64,000 nt of DNA from Lepraria neglecta (GCA_033220425.1 CM065649.1:124001-188000), one strand, 5' to 3'. Shown: positions 12,423-24,713, counted from the stretch's first letter. Notes: generated by a model not told the origin, from the sequence alone. Numbers and translations: made by a program.

Positions 12423-12596
12423 TGTGTTTGCAACGTTACCGCGTAATGTAATTTCTTAAATTGATGGAGCGCATATATGCCAACAGAGATATCAGCATTG
12501 CTTAGCTGTACAGTACATTGGTGGTACAAGATGGCGAGGAAAGCGCAGTTGACTTCAGGGTGTTGGCGTAAACAATATTCTGCGTCGCCAGCAGTA

Positions 12597-12871
12597 GAAG
12601 GGTTCACCCCCTACCTCCTCTAGCTCTACAGATATAGCGTTTGATAATAAATTTTCGCGTATACTATTTTAGATATTCTCAATCTCTATAAGTTTCGTAC
12701 TAAAGACTTTATCGAAACTTACGAAGCTGGCGAGCTGTAGAAAGCTGTAGATTTCCACTATATACACCCCTGCGAGCCCCTGGAGCTTTCCCCCGGAGCA
12801 GAAAGATCGAGATTTCCGGGCGGCAGCCCTATAAGGCTAGCCGGTGTAGCCGGTTGAGGGGTGAACCCTTC
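12597..12871. mobile_element. 275-bp MITE with TA target duplication
   Basis: The ends are perfect 14-bp inverted repeats (GAAGGGTTCACCCC) flanked by TA at 12595-12596 and 12872-12873. The interior is non-coding. Next to the right end lies a further inverted pair (GGCTAGCCGGTGTAGCCGG). Size, TIR and TA duplication fit a non-autonomous Tc1/mariner-type MITE. Its ends differ from those of the Fot1-like element, so it was mobilised by another family. It lies 174 bp upstream of the membrane-protein start codon. Confidence 0.8.
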
Positions 12872-13112
12872 TACTCGGTCTCTCGGTCAAGCTTGCAAAT
12901 CTAAGCAACGCTTTTCTACTGGGCTGATGAGGGAATGATTCTGAGCTTGCCAGAGCCATATACAATGGCTATTGGTGCGATTTGAGGGCAGGCAAAGAAG
13001 TAGCGATGCCAAGGTTTTCTGAGAGCTTTATCTAACTCCGCCGGTACTCTTTGCTCCTTCCTCCTTGCCTCATGGTTGTCATTGCCATGCCTTCCATGTT
13101 GTGACACACGAG

Positions 13113-16100
13113 ATGCCACGGTATGGCCGCAAGAAAAAGGCGAATAGCACTGCGCCACCTGCTTTGCTCCAAGCCCCGGTTGGGGATCCTAGGACCGGTT
13201 TATGGAATCAAGCATACAACTACTTGAGAAGCGATAAGGAGGCCCTTGCGAAAGCCTATGAGGCAGTGCTGGTGCTGGACCTGAAGGAGGCCTCTTCATC
13301 AGATCCCTGAGTCTCTAAAATGCATGCCGACGTCGAAGCAGATGTCAGCTCTTGTCACCAAGAAGCTTGCCGCTATGAACAGCCGACAATGGCGAATCAA
13401 TCTAGGCAGAAAATCGATTGAAATAAGGCGTGAAGTGGACCGCATCCTCAAGATTGTCGCTGTCGCCAAGGGTTTTGGCACGTCACTTACGAGCATAGAC
13501 CCCGTCGATGCTGGAATACCATGGGCTGGGGTCTGCGTGCTACTCCCGGTAATTCAATGTGAGCGACTCTTTTCAGGACGGCCTAGACTGACCTTCCTTA
13601 CAACAGCTGCTCTTGAATGACAGTCAGCAACGTCAAATGGCCATAGACGGACTTGAATATATTGCACAGCTGATACGGCGTTACGCCGAAGTCGAACGCA
13701 TCTATCTTCGTCGAATTGATCACAGGTTGAATCGTGACCTCGAAGCCGCACTATCACATGTTCTTGAGTTCGAAGCCAGAGCATTTTGCCAATTTGCTCG
13801 CAACACTGGGCTCCAGGCAATGCGGAATATCGTTAAGATCGACGGGTGGGAGGCTATCCTGAACACCATCAAAGAGTCAGAGACTGATTGTGATAAACTT
13901 ACTGGAATCATAGATGCCAAGTGCCAACACACGTGGCACGAGCAGCTCGAAGCAAGTATCTCTGAGCAGGCACGTAAGGTGGACGAGCTCCTCGTACATT
14001 CTCAAGCGCAGGACAAGGAGTGTTAAAAAGAATTGGTGGCTGAATTTAGAAGTGACAGAAATGAACAAAGAGACTTGCACACTACTGAGGAAGAAGCCAA
14101 ATGTCACGCTGTGTTTCGTACCACGGACTATGTTTTTGACAAAGACAAGAATCCAAAACGCGTCCTAGGAACTTGCGGATGGTTTCTGAATCACCCAAAG
14201 TATCAGAGCTGGCTCAATGACGCTGAGACAAACTGGCTTTGGGTCACAGCAAATCCTGGATGTTGAAAATCGGTCCTCGCTAAACATCTGGTTGACACGC
14301 TCGATGAAACTAAGATCAAAAGGGAGTCCACCATCTGTTACTTCTTTTTCAAGGATGACAGCGAAAGGAACAGAAGTGCAAGTCATTGCCTCTGCGCCCT
14401 CTTGCATCAAGTATTCACACAGGATCCGTCATTGTTGAAACACGCTACGCACCAATATCAAGCGAACGGGGCCATGTTGTCACAGCTGTATGATAGTCTT
14501 TGGAGCGTGGTCCTGGCTGTTGCAGAGTACTCGGCTACGAGCATCATATGCGTCGTTGATGCTTTAGACGAGTGTGAAGAAAGCTCTAGAGCACTGCTTC
14601 TCAAGAGCCTCGCTGAACACTACTCAAGGACTGGCAATCGCTCGAAGCTGAGAATAGTCACTACTAGTCGCCCTAACACCCTCATTGGAGATTATACTTA
14701 GTATCACAAGGTCGACCTAGCATCCGTCCGACTTACCGGGAAGCATGAATCCCATAGTAAAGCCATCAGCCATGAAATCTATTTATTAATCTGGGAAAAG
14801 ACGCGGCAATTCAAAGAGTTAAGACAGCATCGAGAAGTATACGACAACGCACATGAGTTCGTGCGGGAAAGACTGGCCAGGGTTGAAAATCGTACATACT
14901 TGTGCTTGGCTTTGATCTTTCTGGAGATTGAAAGGCATGCGGGAGTTTCGAAATCTCGATTGCAAGTGATCATACAGCATATTCCGGTGACAGTGCAGGA
15001 AGTCTACGAGAAGATCCTAGAGCGAAGTACAAACCTCGACCTCTCAAGACGTCTACTCCATATTGTGTTAGCGGCCGAGAGACCACTGAATCTGACAGAA
15101 ATGAATACTGCATTGGCTTTGGTTCTCAGCGACGATCTCACTGCTGGTCTAGGTCTTGAATCCGAAATTTCTTTCCAGAGTACAGTCTGAGAACTTTGTG
15201 GTCTATTCGTGAACGTCGAAAACTCCAAAGTCTATCTGATCCACCAGACAGCCAAAGACTTCCTCGTAGACAACGGCCATCTCTCAGCGCAGGAGACCAC
15301 TCCAAAGGACAAGCAATGGAGGTGGCAGCATTCCTTCAAGTTAACAGAGTGTCATCAACAGTTGTCCAAGATTTGTGTCTCATATCTGCTCCATATCAAA
15401 TACGGGAGCCAGGATGCCCGAGAGAGCTCAGTGAGCGAGGCCAGGAACCATTTGAAGCGCTACGCAGTAGACTTTTGGGCTAGTCATCTTATCAAATCAG
15501 AAACGAGCTCCAGCGTGCTAAAGAGAGAGCCAGTCTTTGCCATTCCAACAAACGATTCGACTGAAGACAGGAAAACGTGGCCCCAGATATACGCTTTAGA
15601 AAACGGATGGCAGTGCAAGTTGGACTTGGAAGGCCTCGATGCGCTGGCAACATCGTCGTATTATGGACACGCAATATTTGTGCAGTACTTTCTGGCATCT
15701 TCTAGTGTTATGCAATCCCAAGCCCGCAAAGCCTTTACACCCCTTTGGTGGGCAATCAATAACCACCATACGGCCGTTACCTAGATGCTACTTCGGACCG
15801 TAGATGACACTGCCGATCATAGGCCAGCGCTATATTCGGCGCTTCACATTGCGGCTTGGCAAGGAAAAGAGGAGATCGTGCAATTACTACTCGAATACCA
15901 AGCTATCAGCGCCAATCATGCAGACTCGCTTGGCAGAACACGGCTGCCAGAGGTGGCCACTCGAAGATCGTTTCCATCCTGCTGGATCGACTACCTTGTG
16001 AGCCCGAACCGGCACAAATGCTGTCCGACTCTTTAGAAGTAGCTACTTTTCGTGGGCATGAGGCAGTAGTGCACCTGCTAGTAGAGAACGGGGCAGCCAA

Positions 16101-17328
16101 AAGCGTTGTCGAGAGAAAGAACGCATTGCTCCAAGCAGCCTTCAATGGTCACCACGCGGTCGCACAAATTTTACTTCAAGTTGATAGTAAAGAGACTACT
16201 GCAGCACCTAGCTGAGAACTTGTCCTCACCGAAGCCGCTGCAGTGGGGCACGCTTCTGTCGTCGAGGCAATTCTTGAATACGAAGTGAACCTTGAAGCCC
16301 GCAACAAAGGTAGAAAGACAGCATTGTACAGAGCAAGAGAACGTGGCCACGCTGGCATCGTTCAGACGCTCCTGGAGAGGGGCGCTACGTGGAAGCTCTG
16401 GCCTCTACAGGATGGCATTGTCTTGAGGGGGGTGGTTCCGAGACCGCCTTATACTGTGCTACGAGCGGTCACAGTGAGGAAGTCATGAAACTTCTTTTGG
16501 AACATGGTGCAGCTATTGATTCAAGGTGTAGGGATGGGGAGACGGCACTTTTTCGAGCTGTTGCGAATGGCAACCCAGCGTTTGTTCAGCTCCTTCTGGA
16601 TCACGGGGCGAACCAGCATATTAGAAACCAATATGATAACAGCCCGACTCAGCGAGCAATTGAAATTGTGTTTAAAAATGAGCGTAGAGAAATCCTCAAT
16701 ATGCTGGAAAGAGCCACTAAATGCAACACTAGAGACGCTGGTGGTGTTGAGAGCTCAGATACCTCAGATGAGTTATCAGCACGTGCGATGAGGTTCAAGA
16801 ATCGAAGTCTCTCTCACGACCACAAAACTATTCCGCAGCTCTTGGCTAAAGCTCAGTCGAGTTTTCACCTCGAAAAAATCGAAGAGCTCCTCGAAATGGA
16901 CGAAGGGGTAGAGTCCTCACCGGACCATAACTTCTCCAGATCTTTATTTAGTAACACGTTTCGTCGAATTCGAGATGAAAGCTTCCAAGTACGCGATGCA
17001 CTGTAAGTACCCGTTGCTTTTCACCCCCGGAAAAGGAATTCTCTAACGGGGCTCCCGTTTCTTTAGTATCTCTGGCGATTTTCCAACGATGTATTGGCAT
17101 CTCGCATTTCGGATAAGAGACCCTTGTCGGACGATGGGTCTGTCTAAAGCCGTCGACCTTGCTAAAGACGTTGTGGACTATGGAGACTCTCCAATAGACC
17201 GGCAGCTGTGTGTTGGGCACATCGAGGATGAGATAGGCCGAACACAGAATTCGATTGCAATTCAGAAGGTTCGACAGCGCTATAAGGATATTCTCGTGGA
17301 ATTGGATACGGTTGAACCGGTTTTGTAG
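13113..17328 (+). pseudogene. NWD-NACHT-ankyrin NLR pseudogene
   Basis: Second broken fungal NLR. It starts at MPRYGRKKK, followed by the N-terminal NACHT-associated helical region (TGLWNQAYNYLRSDKEAL; WRINLGRKSIEIRREVD; VDAGIPWAGVCVLLP). An intact 58-bp intron (13549-13606) joins to LLLNDSQQRQMAIDGLEYIA. NACHT motifs: a P-loop at about 14260 reading NPGC-stop-KSVLAKHL, where the invariant Gly is a TGA, and Walker B IICVVDALDEC near 14560. Winged-helix signatures (LIHQTAKDFLV near 15250) and at least seven ankyrin repeats follow to 16670. A 64-bp intron (17003-17066) leads to the last exon ending 17328. Five in-frame stops lie in the frame used to 15.8 kb, and at least two frame changes lie in the ankyrin part. 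Clearly non-functional as read; the retained splice sites suggest recent loss. Confidence 0.85.
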
Positions 17329-18205
17329 CATATGTATGTTGCGCTTCAGGGGGAAGATCACATAGATGCAGATGATTGATGATATGAATGACTCTTCAAT
17401 GCACACAAGACCGAGATGCCAGTCGTCCCATATATAATAATTCTACGACGCAAGATAAATTTCTAACCACTGCACGCTCGGCTCTTGTAGAAAATCTGGA
17501 CACCTATTCTCGTAGCAAGTCCTACCCAAAGCTCCCTCCACAGAGACTGTCCAAATCACGACTACAATCTCATCTCAAGAGGCGACAGGTACGTGTACCG
17601 TGCAGCTCTTGCCTCGTGCTCTGTAGCTAAGGTCCCTCTGGTCTCACAATAATGCTAGACCATCGCCCCGTGCACCTCGCGCTCAATTATTGTAGCCTAG
17701 TATTTTGAAAACGAGTCCTACTCTTCAATCATCTTAGTGGCGGCTTGGTTGGGGAACCGTGAGATGCTGGGGCGGCAGGAGTCATCGTGGTTCGAAGGCG
17801 GTTGAGACGTCCGAGGGCGTGATAGTCGTAGGAGTTTTGTATAGCACGATGATGACTCATGTGGAGCACATACAGGCGAGCGGATACCTCCATAGTATAC
17901 AGTCAAGCAGCCTGCCAGTGGTACGAGGTAGAGAAGGCGAAAGAGGGAGCCAACAGGTCAGGGGTCTCCGTGTGAACGAAATCGGTGATTCGTTTTTCCG
18001 TCGCCGGCAGCAACAACCGAGCAGCCCTCAGCTGAGCCTCTCTTCTCATGCATGTTAGACCAAGGCATTATCTTGCTAAAGAGCTAAGCTATCAGACTGA
18101 GTTCCAAGATATGGTCATACTTTAAACATGTAGCTCAGAGGCCTTTCATGAAGTTTCATACTCGTCTAAAGAGCCACAACCCGAAGCGAATGCACAGCTT
18201 TCAAT
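17329..18205. other. Intergenic, no supported gene
   Basis: About 880 bp. A 99-codon frame at 17759-18058 has no recognisable domain and untypical composition, and is not called. Confidence 0.4.
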
Positions 18206-19001
18206 ATGACGACTCCACTTCCCCCAGGCTCATGCTTCTCTTGCGGCGATAGAGTTCTCTCTACGACTGCAAGTGTTACAGGCATCTTGACCTTCTTTTT
18301 TGCCATCGCCGTTAGTCTGAGCTACTTTTTTAGTCAGGCAAGGAGCAGCCCGAAGCAGATTAAGAAGTTTATCATATCCTTGGAAGCCTCCTTCTGAGAA
18401 GTCGATGAATTCATGAAGACGGTGAAGCAAGAGTTGGAAGTTATCTAGAATCCCGCTGCTGGATATATAGCCGAGGAAGTTCGGCGTATCCAATACTAGA
18501 AAGAGTCACAATTTGATTCGCTGAGTACCTTAGCCGACAAGTTCAATCCCAGGTACTATGATTCGCGGATGAAGGGGTGGCGTCATCGAGTACAATTTGT
18601 GCTGGTGCAGGATGAGTTACGGGGAAAGTCGCCAAGAAGGACAAATTGATGGAAGATCTCCGTCGTATCAAGCATAGGTACGGATATATTTCGTGCCTGG
18701 TCTTTTGATGGTGGCCTTTATTTGGTGATTTCCGGCATACAGAATCGAGAAGCTCAGGCAAGATGAACAAAATGAACATCAGAGGGCAGAACAGCGTGAA
18801 AGGCAGGAAGACCTACTGAGGAGGCTTTCGGGGAGGATTGAGGAACGGCTGGATGCGCTGGAGATTGCTCAACGTGGCATGAATGAGGCCTTGATAACAA
18901 CCACAGGAAGCATGGGCAGAACGCAGAATCCGCAAACTGGCACTGGCACTGATTTGCCAGGCTATGTGCCGCCAGGAGACAGTGATGCGGTTACCATTTG
19001 A
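18206..19001 (+). pseudogene. Decayed single-TM coiled-coil protein
   Basis: Fungal-type small protein: a short N-terminus with a Cys pair (SCFSCGD), one transmembrane helix (VTGILTFFFAIAVSLSYFF, residues about 24-42), then a long charged helical region, and a disordered end (GTGTDLPGYVPPGDSD) with stop at 18999-19001. A 67-bp intron (about 18676-18742) joins RRIKH/RIEKLRQDEQ. Three nonsense codons interrupt one frame near 18395, 18446 and 18498, and a one-base shift lies near 18620, so it is a pseudogene. The stops are TGA or TAG where Arg or Gln codons would fit, consistent with C to T change. Function unknown; the layout recalls fungal membrane proteins with a cytosolic coiled coil. Confidence 0.6.
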
Positions 19002-19808
19002 ATGAGTTGTTCCGAAACTGGTACCATTCTTTCAATTTTCTGATCTAGGTGCGTTGACTAGAGATTAATGTCTAGACAAGTATGTCGGAAGAATACTGGT
19101 TTCTACAACACGGGTATGGCTAGATAAATTTTCTATTGGCTTTGCAAAGCAGTTCCCGAGATTATGTGTCCTCAAAGATAGAGATAAATGACGACGGGAA
19201 CATTTGAAACATCCTTGAGTGTATCTATTATAATCTAGGTATGTTCCTTCCTTATAAGTAGTCTTACTCTCAGTGCAGCGCGTGCTTTTCTGAACCATGC
19301 AAATTTAGCAAAAGTTCAAATAGGTTTCAGCAATATGTAGCCACTTAAGCAAAAGACACGAAAAAACTCAATAAGCTTCCTAATGATATACAAAATTTCT
19401 CCCCAAAGAAAGCCAACCAATATAATTCCCAGGCGCCCGCTATGCCTTCACATGCTGCTGTCGCTGCCATCGCTCTTTTTCTCTAAATAAACGCTAAATG
19501 TTGGACATTCCATTGGACTGGGGGTATTACAAGTACAAGATTGTGAAGTAGAATCGTATGTCTCGTTTGGTGTGGGTTGATCTTAGGGGTGCATTGAGGG
19601 ATGGTTATCGGTACCTTGGGCTCTGGTATCATCTTTATCTCGGCAATGGCGTTTATGCCATCCGTCTCTGAAGATGCTGAGGGACAATGGATACTGTGAG
19701 AAGCTGAGATGAAAGCCAGGCTGTGAAACCAGCACTCAATCAGATCTCCCTTCGAACCCAGCCCAAGTTCAGCGGCCTAGATTTCTCTCCTCAACTCCTC
19801 CATCCCGA
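19002..19808. other. Intergenic / 3' region, no gene seen
   Basis: About 800 bp between a plus-strand pseudogene and the 3' end of the next minus-strand gene. AT-rich, without a supported frame; the part nearest 19808 is probably 3' UTR. Confidence 0.4.
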
Positions 19809-21224
19809 CTAATCGGCGATAACAGCCCCCTTCTTAAGATCCTTAACATTCCGGTTAACCTGCTTCCTAAAGCTCCTCTGAAGCTTAGCCTGGCCTTCCT
19901 CCTTCGTCTCACCCGGCAAGAGATTCGGATCCTCATCCTCGTCATTTTTCTCTTTTTCCTTCTCAGCATCTTTATCCTTAGACGGCGGCTTCTGCTCAGA
20001 AGTGTACACCCCATCAGCGCCTTCCTTCTCCCCACCCTCAGCATTCTCTTTCGATTCCATCTCCCCCATCGGTGCCTGCATCTTCCCCTTCTTCAACCCC
20101 TCATTTGCCTCCCGCCAGGCCTTTTCCTCTTCTTCTGCCTCCGCTTTCAGCCGGGCCTCCTCCTCCTTACGGGCTTGTTCTTCTCTGTACTCCTGGATAT
20201 ATCTATCCCCCTTAACCACATCAGGAACTTCCCTATCCAGACACTCTCCGCCAAAGACGTTCCCTATCAATGCCCCCAAAAACCACTTGCCATCAATACT
20301 CTCAGTCGCAAGACCAATGATGCACTTGTGCCCCAGCTCTCCAAAGTGATCAGCCAGCATTCTTGCCATACTAGCTACATTCGGGGTCCCCAACATCGCA
20401 AGCATCATCTCCTGTTCCTTCGACTTATACAGCCAATGATGGAACTCACCAACCAAGATCTGCGGATTCGAATTCGCTTTCTGGAGGTAATTGTACTTCG
20501 AATACGCCTGCTCAATGACCTCCACCGTTTCTCGGACCTTGATAGTGTCGAAGATGACGTAGCGCAGATTACTGATTGGTCTCCATGGATGGCCTGGGCC
20601 GACGAGCTTTGTGGCGAATTCTCGCCAGGAATAGAACATGGCGTCCGAGACTGTGAGTTTTGGATCTCTGCCTCTGTGTAAGCTTCGGACTATGAGCATG
20701 CCATGCGGTTCTCCTGTGTTTCTGATGGCTATTTGGTAGTCTTCCATGTTTTTGTCGTAGGGGTCACGCCGTATGCCGACATCAAAGTAAGTTTCCGTGA
20801 GAGGAATCTCTGACGCTTGCTCCTGTGGCAGATGTGCAGCGAATCTTTGGAAGGCAGAGCCACCGCCCTTGCGGTTTTCTGCGGGCTGTCCTGGCGGTCC
20901 TAGGTAGATGGCCAGGTATTTGCCGCTATGGAAAATCGATTCACCATTAGTATTGTCGAAAGGAGGCGGTGATCCAGGATCAGGCGACATTCTCGTTACT
21001 ATGGATCTCCACCGACTTTCTCCGGTCTCAAGCACCTTACTCCATAGGTCCGCCCCATGTAAGGGTCCAATACGCAGCAAAGGCTCATTATTGAAAGCCC
21101 GGTTGACAGTCCGGAGTAAGAGGAAGAAAATAGCTCCAACACAGATAGTCGTTACGGCTTTACTGTAGCGCTTCGACATTATAAAGAAAGGTGGGTAAAG
21201 GTGGGCTTCTGGTGGGGTGAGCAT
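19809..21224 (-). CDS. Uncharacterised type II membrane protein with charged C-terminal coiled coil
   Basis: Single-exon ORF of 471 codons. A second Met (MSKRYSKA, residue 16) is the more natural start because it puts a positive N-terminus directly before one TM helix (about residues 24-40, ICVGAIFFLLLRTV), giving a short cytosolic tail and a large folded region on the other side. The globular part (about 75-340) carries no motif I can name; sequences such as HPWRPISNLRYVIFDT and GKWFLGALIGNVFGGECLD are well composed. From about 345 it becomes a Glu/Lys/Ala-rich coiled coil and then an acidic, low-complexity tail to residue 440, ending in a basic helix. Codon use and lack of breaks argue for a working gene. 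It stands alone with about 1.6 kb of upstream DNA. No function is claimed. Confidence 0.75.
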   Translation of the reverse strand: MLTPPEAHLYPPFFIMSKRYSKAVTTICVGAIFFLLLRTVNRAFNNEPLLRIGPLHGADLWSKVLETGESRWRSIVTRMSPDPGSPPPFDNTNGESIFHSGKYLAIYLGPPGQPAENRKGGGSAFQRFAAHLPQEQASEIPLTETYFDVGIRRDPYDKNMEDYQIAIRNTGEPHGMLIVRSLHRGRDPKLTVSDAMFYSWREFATKLVGPGHPWRPISNLRYVIFDTIKVRETVEVIEQAYSKYNYLQKANSNPQILVGEFHHWLYKSKEQEMMLAMLGTPNVASMARMLADHFGELGHKCIIGLATESIDGKWFLGALIGNVFGGECLDREVPDVVKGDRYIQEYREEQARKEEEARLKAEAEEEEKAWREANEGLKKGKMQAPMGEMESKENAEGGEKEGADGVYTSEQKPPSKDKDAEKEKEKNDEDEDPNLLPGETKEEGQAKLQRSFRKQVNRNVKDLKKGAVIAD

Positions 21225-22875
21225 GGTGCCTGAGAAAGGTCTCGAAGGAGCGACGCGACTTACGACCGAGTGTCTTAAAGGCAGCAGACTGCCGTGGAGG
21301 TTTTATTGTGCGCAGGTTCAAGGTCTAATTTCGCGTCTGCAGTATAATTGGAATCATCAGGTGGACGGACGATTTGAGGCGTCGTCCAAGAAAATACGAG
21401 CTGCAGGCTCTAGTATACCCGACCACTCCAGACGGACTTCGGAAGGTGGTTGAAGCAATTATGGAAGTCAAGAAAGAAGGTAGTAGATAGAATGTAAGGA
21501 GTGTAGTAATGTCGAGACAACTGATATGACACGCGAGCTGGCTCCGATGAACGTGGCCCTGCAGAGATCGGACCTTCAGGAGTCCAACGCTATTTTCAGC
21601 CAGCCACAGTCAAGATCGGCGTCACTGCTTCAGGCAATTATGTGCAACTTTTACGAGTAAAGTTGCTCGATAGGGAAGTGCATGGGCATTCCAGATGTGG
21701 CACCGCGTCGATAGCAAAGGAACGAATGGCGATTGATAAACAATGGACCGAGAATTCACGTTCTAGATTAACTAGAAAAAATTTCTTCATCGGCTATGCA
21801 TCTGACGCCACGGTTACTGCGGCACGAAGTAGTGGCTGTCACTTGCAGTAGTTGTATCGGCTACCCGTGTTCCCAACCAATTAGATGATATCTATCCAAT
21901 AGTCTACCTCTCCTTTGGGATGTCTCTCTTATCGTTTCATGCATGATGAACGTCTATCCTAGCATCCCTGACCGCCGCTTTAAAATTATGGTTATGTCAG
22001 ACAGGAGATGTTGATCATGTTATTGATAAAGTTAGTAGCAGTATGCCTATTGCAGAGTCGCAGTCGATGCTCTTTGATAGCTTCGAAGCTGTTACGACGC
22101 CAATTGGAAGCAGTGCGAAGCAGGGCGGAAATCAGAGGAAATCGAGATAGCGATAGGGAAGTGCCGGATTTCTCTTCATTCTAGATGATCACCGTTGAGA
22201 ACAGCGTTAGGGGCTTGACGTCCGCCCCGACCCGGGGGAATCTCCTTGGGGGATCAGGGGCATGCTTCACCGCCAAGCCTCCCTGTCCGCTTGCGAAATG
22301 CGTTAATGGTCGAGATATTCTAGGTCTGCCAATCAGTTGGATTTTGATCTAGATCCAATTTCTGTAATAAATATAGGGGCGCCACTGTCCCGATTCAGAA
22401 TGTCCTTAGGCTTCCAATACGGGAGTGTTTCAATCCAAAGATGAAAGTCTGTGGATTATGAGCTGTCTCAGTATCCACTCTGCCGACCAATCGCCGTTCA
22501 AGACAGCCTCTAGACCTCGAGTGACTCGTGGATCCTCGCCTAAGGCAAACTCCTTGCCTTCGCCACCAATAAGCCAACGTGTCTCGGGTTGGAGTTTCAT
22601 CCCTCGAGAAAAGTGCCAACGAGCAGAACATGAAAGCTTGGTGTACGCGGGACCGGTAAAACGTTGTTCCATCCACCAGCCGGCCAGAGGCCTTGGAGGC
22701 CGACTTTGGCTACATTCCTCTACCTCACGGTACTGGGTACCATCGTTCCCTGGACTTCAGCAACTACAATTGACCAGACGGAGCTGCGTCTAATGTTCAA
22801 CTCTAAGCAATCTACAATTATCATTTGGCAACCATGCCCAAACGCTAGACTGAGGACTCGACAACGCGTCAAGCC
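21225..22875. other. Long intergenic region
   Basis: About 1.65 kb between divergent genes. It must hold both promoters. No RNA gene or repeat was recognised. A minus-strand frame at 22430-22672 is listed separately. Confidence 0.4.
22430..22672 (-). CDS. Possible small ORF or exon fragment
   Basis: An 80-codon frame of ordinary protein-like composition (RWLIGGEGKEFALG, LNGDWSAEWILRQLI) without any family I recognise. It could be an exon or relic of a minus-strand gene. No partner exon with convincing splice sites was found, so support is weak. Confidence 0.2.
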   Translation of the reverse strand: MEQRFTGPAYTKLSCSARWHFSRGMKLQPETRWLIGGEGKEFALGEDPRVTRGLEAVLNGDWSAEWILRQLIIHRLSSLD

Positions 22876-23930
22876 ATGAAGCGCGTCGCATCTACAGCTC
22901 CAAAGGATACTGGAACGAAAGCAACGTCTACGACCCTTCCACAATCTGATGTAAAACTCGCTAATATGCCTTGCAGTATTGAGCGGAATACCACGACCTT
23001 CTCCTTCTTCCAATTACCTCTCGAGATCCGCGAGAAGATCTATGGCCTCGTGCTTGGAGACCGATTGATCCACCTCAAATACCTCAACGATGATAATTAC
23101 TTAAGATTGGATTCGAACGAGCTTTGGAATCCCGACCTTCGTGAAGACCGTTTCAGTTTGCTTGTCTGCACTGCAATCAGTAGGGACCTACGAATGAAGA
23201 CGAGGCATACCTCCTGGGCGTCCCCAGGGCGGACACGTTCAGCTATAATTGGGAGTACACCAAATATGAGCTGGGATTCGGATTTGAATCCCGAGATGTG
23301 GATCCCACGTTTGTTGCTGGTCATATTAAGGAAGGTAGCATATCCTACCGAGAGATGCACCTGAAAATCCTACGGACATATCGACAGATTTTCGCTGAGG
23401 CCAATAGGATACTATGGGCGACGAACACCTTCTCCTTCAATGACCCCGCCAGCTTCAAGCGATTTATGGAGACAAGGAAACCATTCCACAAGCAAAACAT
23501 GAGAGAATTTCGCCTAGTGGTGGATTGGACCTCTGATGGGCATTGGGCTTGGACCGTCGCTTTGCATATGTCGCGTTTAAATTCTCTACAAGGCTTGCAG
23601 GATCTGCGATTGGTGATCAACAATGACGTATCGGAGGCAGGCATAGCGACTTTTGAAGCCAATTCCGGGCTTGAAGCGTTGCTTGAGCACCGCTTTCATG
23701 AAAGCATACTGAAGCTATCCACGCTACCTCTAACCAAAGCGCAAGTCCAAGTAGTGCCAGGAGAATTCCGAGCTTTCAGAGCTCCTGGCATTCGAGATTA
23801 TGTGTGGACGAAAGACCAGAGGCGGAGATACGCAACTATTGTCAAAGAAAGGCTGCTCAACCCCCAAGCCGCTAAACTATACGGACAGGTGCTGCAGAAA
23901 TGGATCGAAGGCTGGTTCTGCGCGGAATGA
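22876..23930 (+). pseudogene. DUF7730-type (2EXR/F-box-like) protein with one frameshift
   Basis: The N-terminal part (22876-23190) contains FSFFQLPLEIREKIYGLVLG, the F-box-like opening of fungal DUF7730/2EXR proteins. The rest is in another frame, from about 23209 (DEAYLLGVPRADTF) to the stop at 23930, with the family hallmarks LKILRTYRQIFAEANRILW, TNTFSFNDPASF and a run matching DLRLVINND. No intron of normal size with proper splice sites connects the frames between about 23170 and 23210; a single-base indel does. The gene is therefore either recently broken or the assembly has an indel. No other damage is seen, which favours a very young loss or a sequence error. The molecular function of the family is unknown; the F-box-like start hints at adaptor use. 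Confidence 0.65.
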
Positions 23931-24713
23931 TTAGAATGTCAGCGTCGACCTTCTTTACGGACCAAACGATCTCGCAGGAATCAGGGCAGACTCAGTACTC
24001 CAAGATCCAGCAACTCGATATCTAGGAGGAAAGTGAGAGGAACAATTATCAAAAGGATTACACTCCAATCAAATTACCGCTTCCGTCAACTCGTTCAGCA
24101 GCGTCTTTAGTGCTGCACACAGAGTCGTTTACAGTCTTGGTGTATAGGATCAGGAGTCTACCATCCATAATGAAGCCATCGATTATTGAATAAGTTCCAA
24201 AGAGAATGGGGTTCGGTGCTCGAGCAGGTCCAAAAAAGCAGCAATCACATTCTGCTTAACGCATAGCACAGCTCATTGAAACTTTTGAAGAGTTGGAAGA
24301 CTTCTGCGTGTCATCGATATGAAACGCCATGTTTTGAGACTTGTGTATGCTTTAAAAAACAAGCGTGGGAAATATGTCAGTATAAATGCAGAGGGGCTGG
24401 GAAGGTAATATAATAAATAACTGGTATTCGAGCTGGATGCACATTGATTTAAACAATAGTAGAGCTGGAAATATACAGTTCTGGCTGCCTGGGGAGCTGA
24501 GAATGCGTCCATTCCAAACGCAAATTGGCAATGATTGCATAAACACTGGCTATCAATAGAGCTGTAAGTGTGTTGAGGCTGACGTTCTTTGCTTCTCCCA
24601 AGTGAAAAACAATATTTTCTCTGTTCCTTGCTCTGATGGAGTGACGAGTTCTCCACTCCTACCTATCGGAGAATTTGTCAAAGCTCAGTCTATGTAACGC
24701 TAGTAAGTAACAC
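23931..24713. other. Intergenic, no supported gene
   Basis: About 780 bp. A minus-strand frame of 127 codons at 24273-24656 is Ser/Leu-rich, without domains, and lies where the next gene's promoter should be; not called. Confidence 0.4.

Noticed and set aside
19769-20044. Arg-rich minus-strand frame
   Set aside because: Shadow of the Glu/Lys-rich coiled coil of the 471-codon gene.
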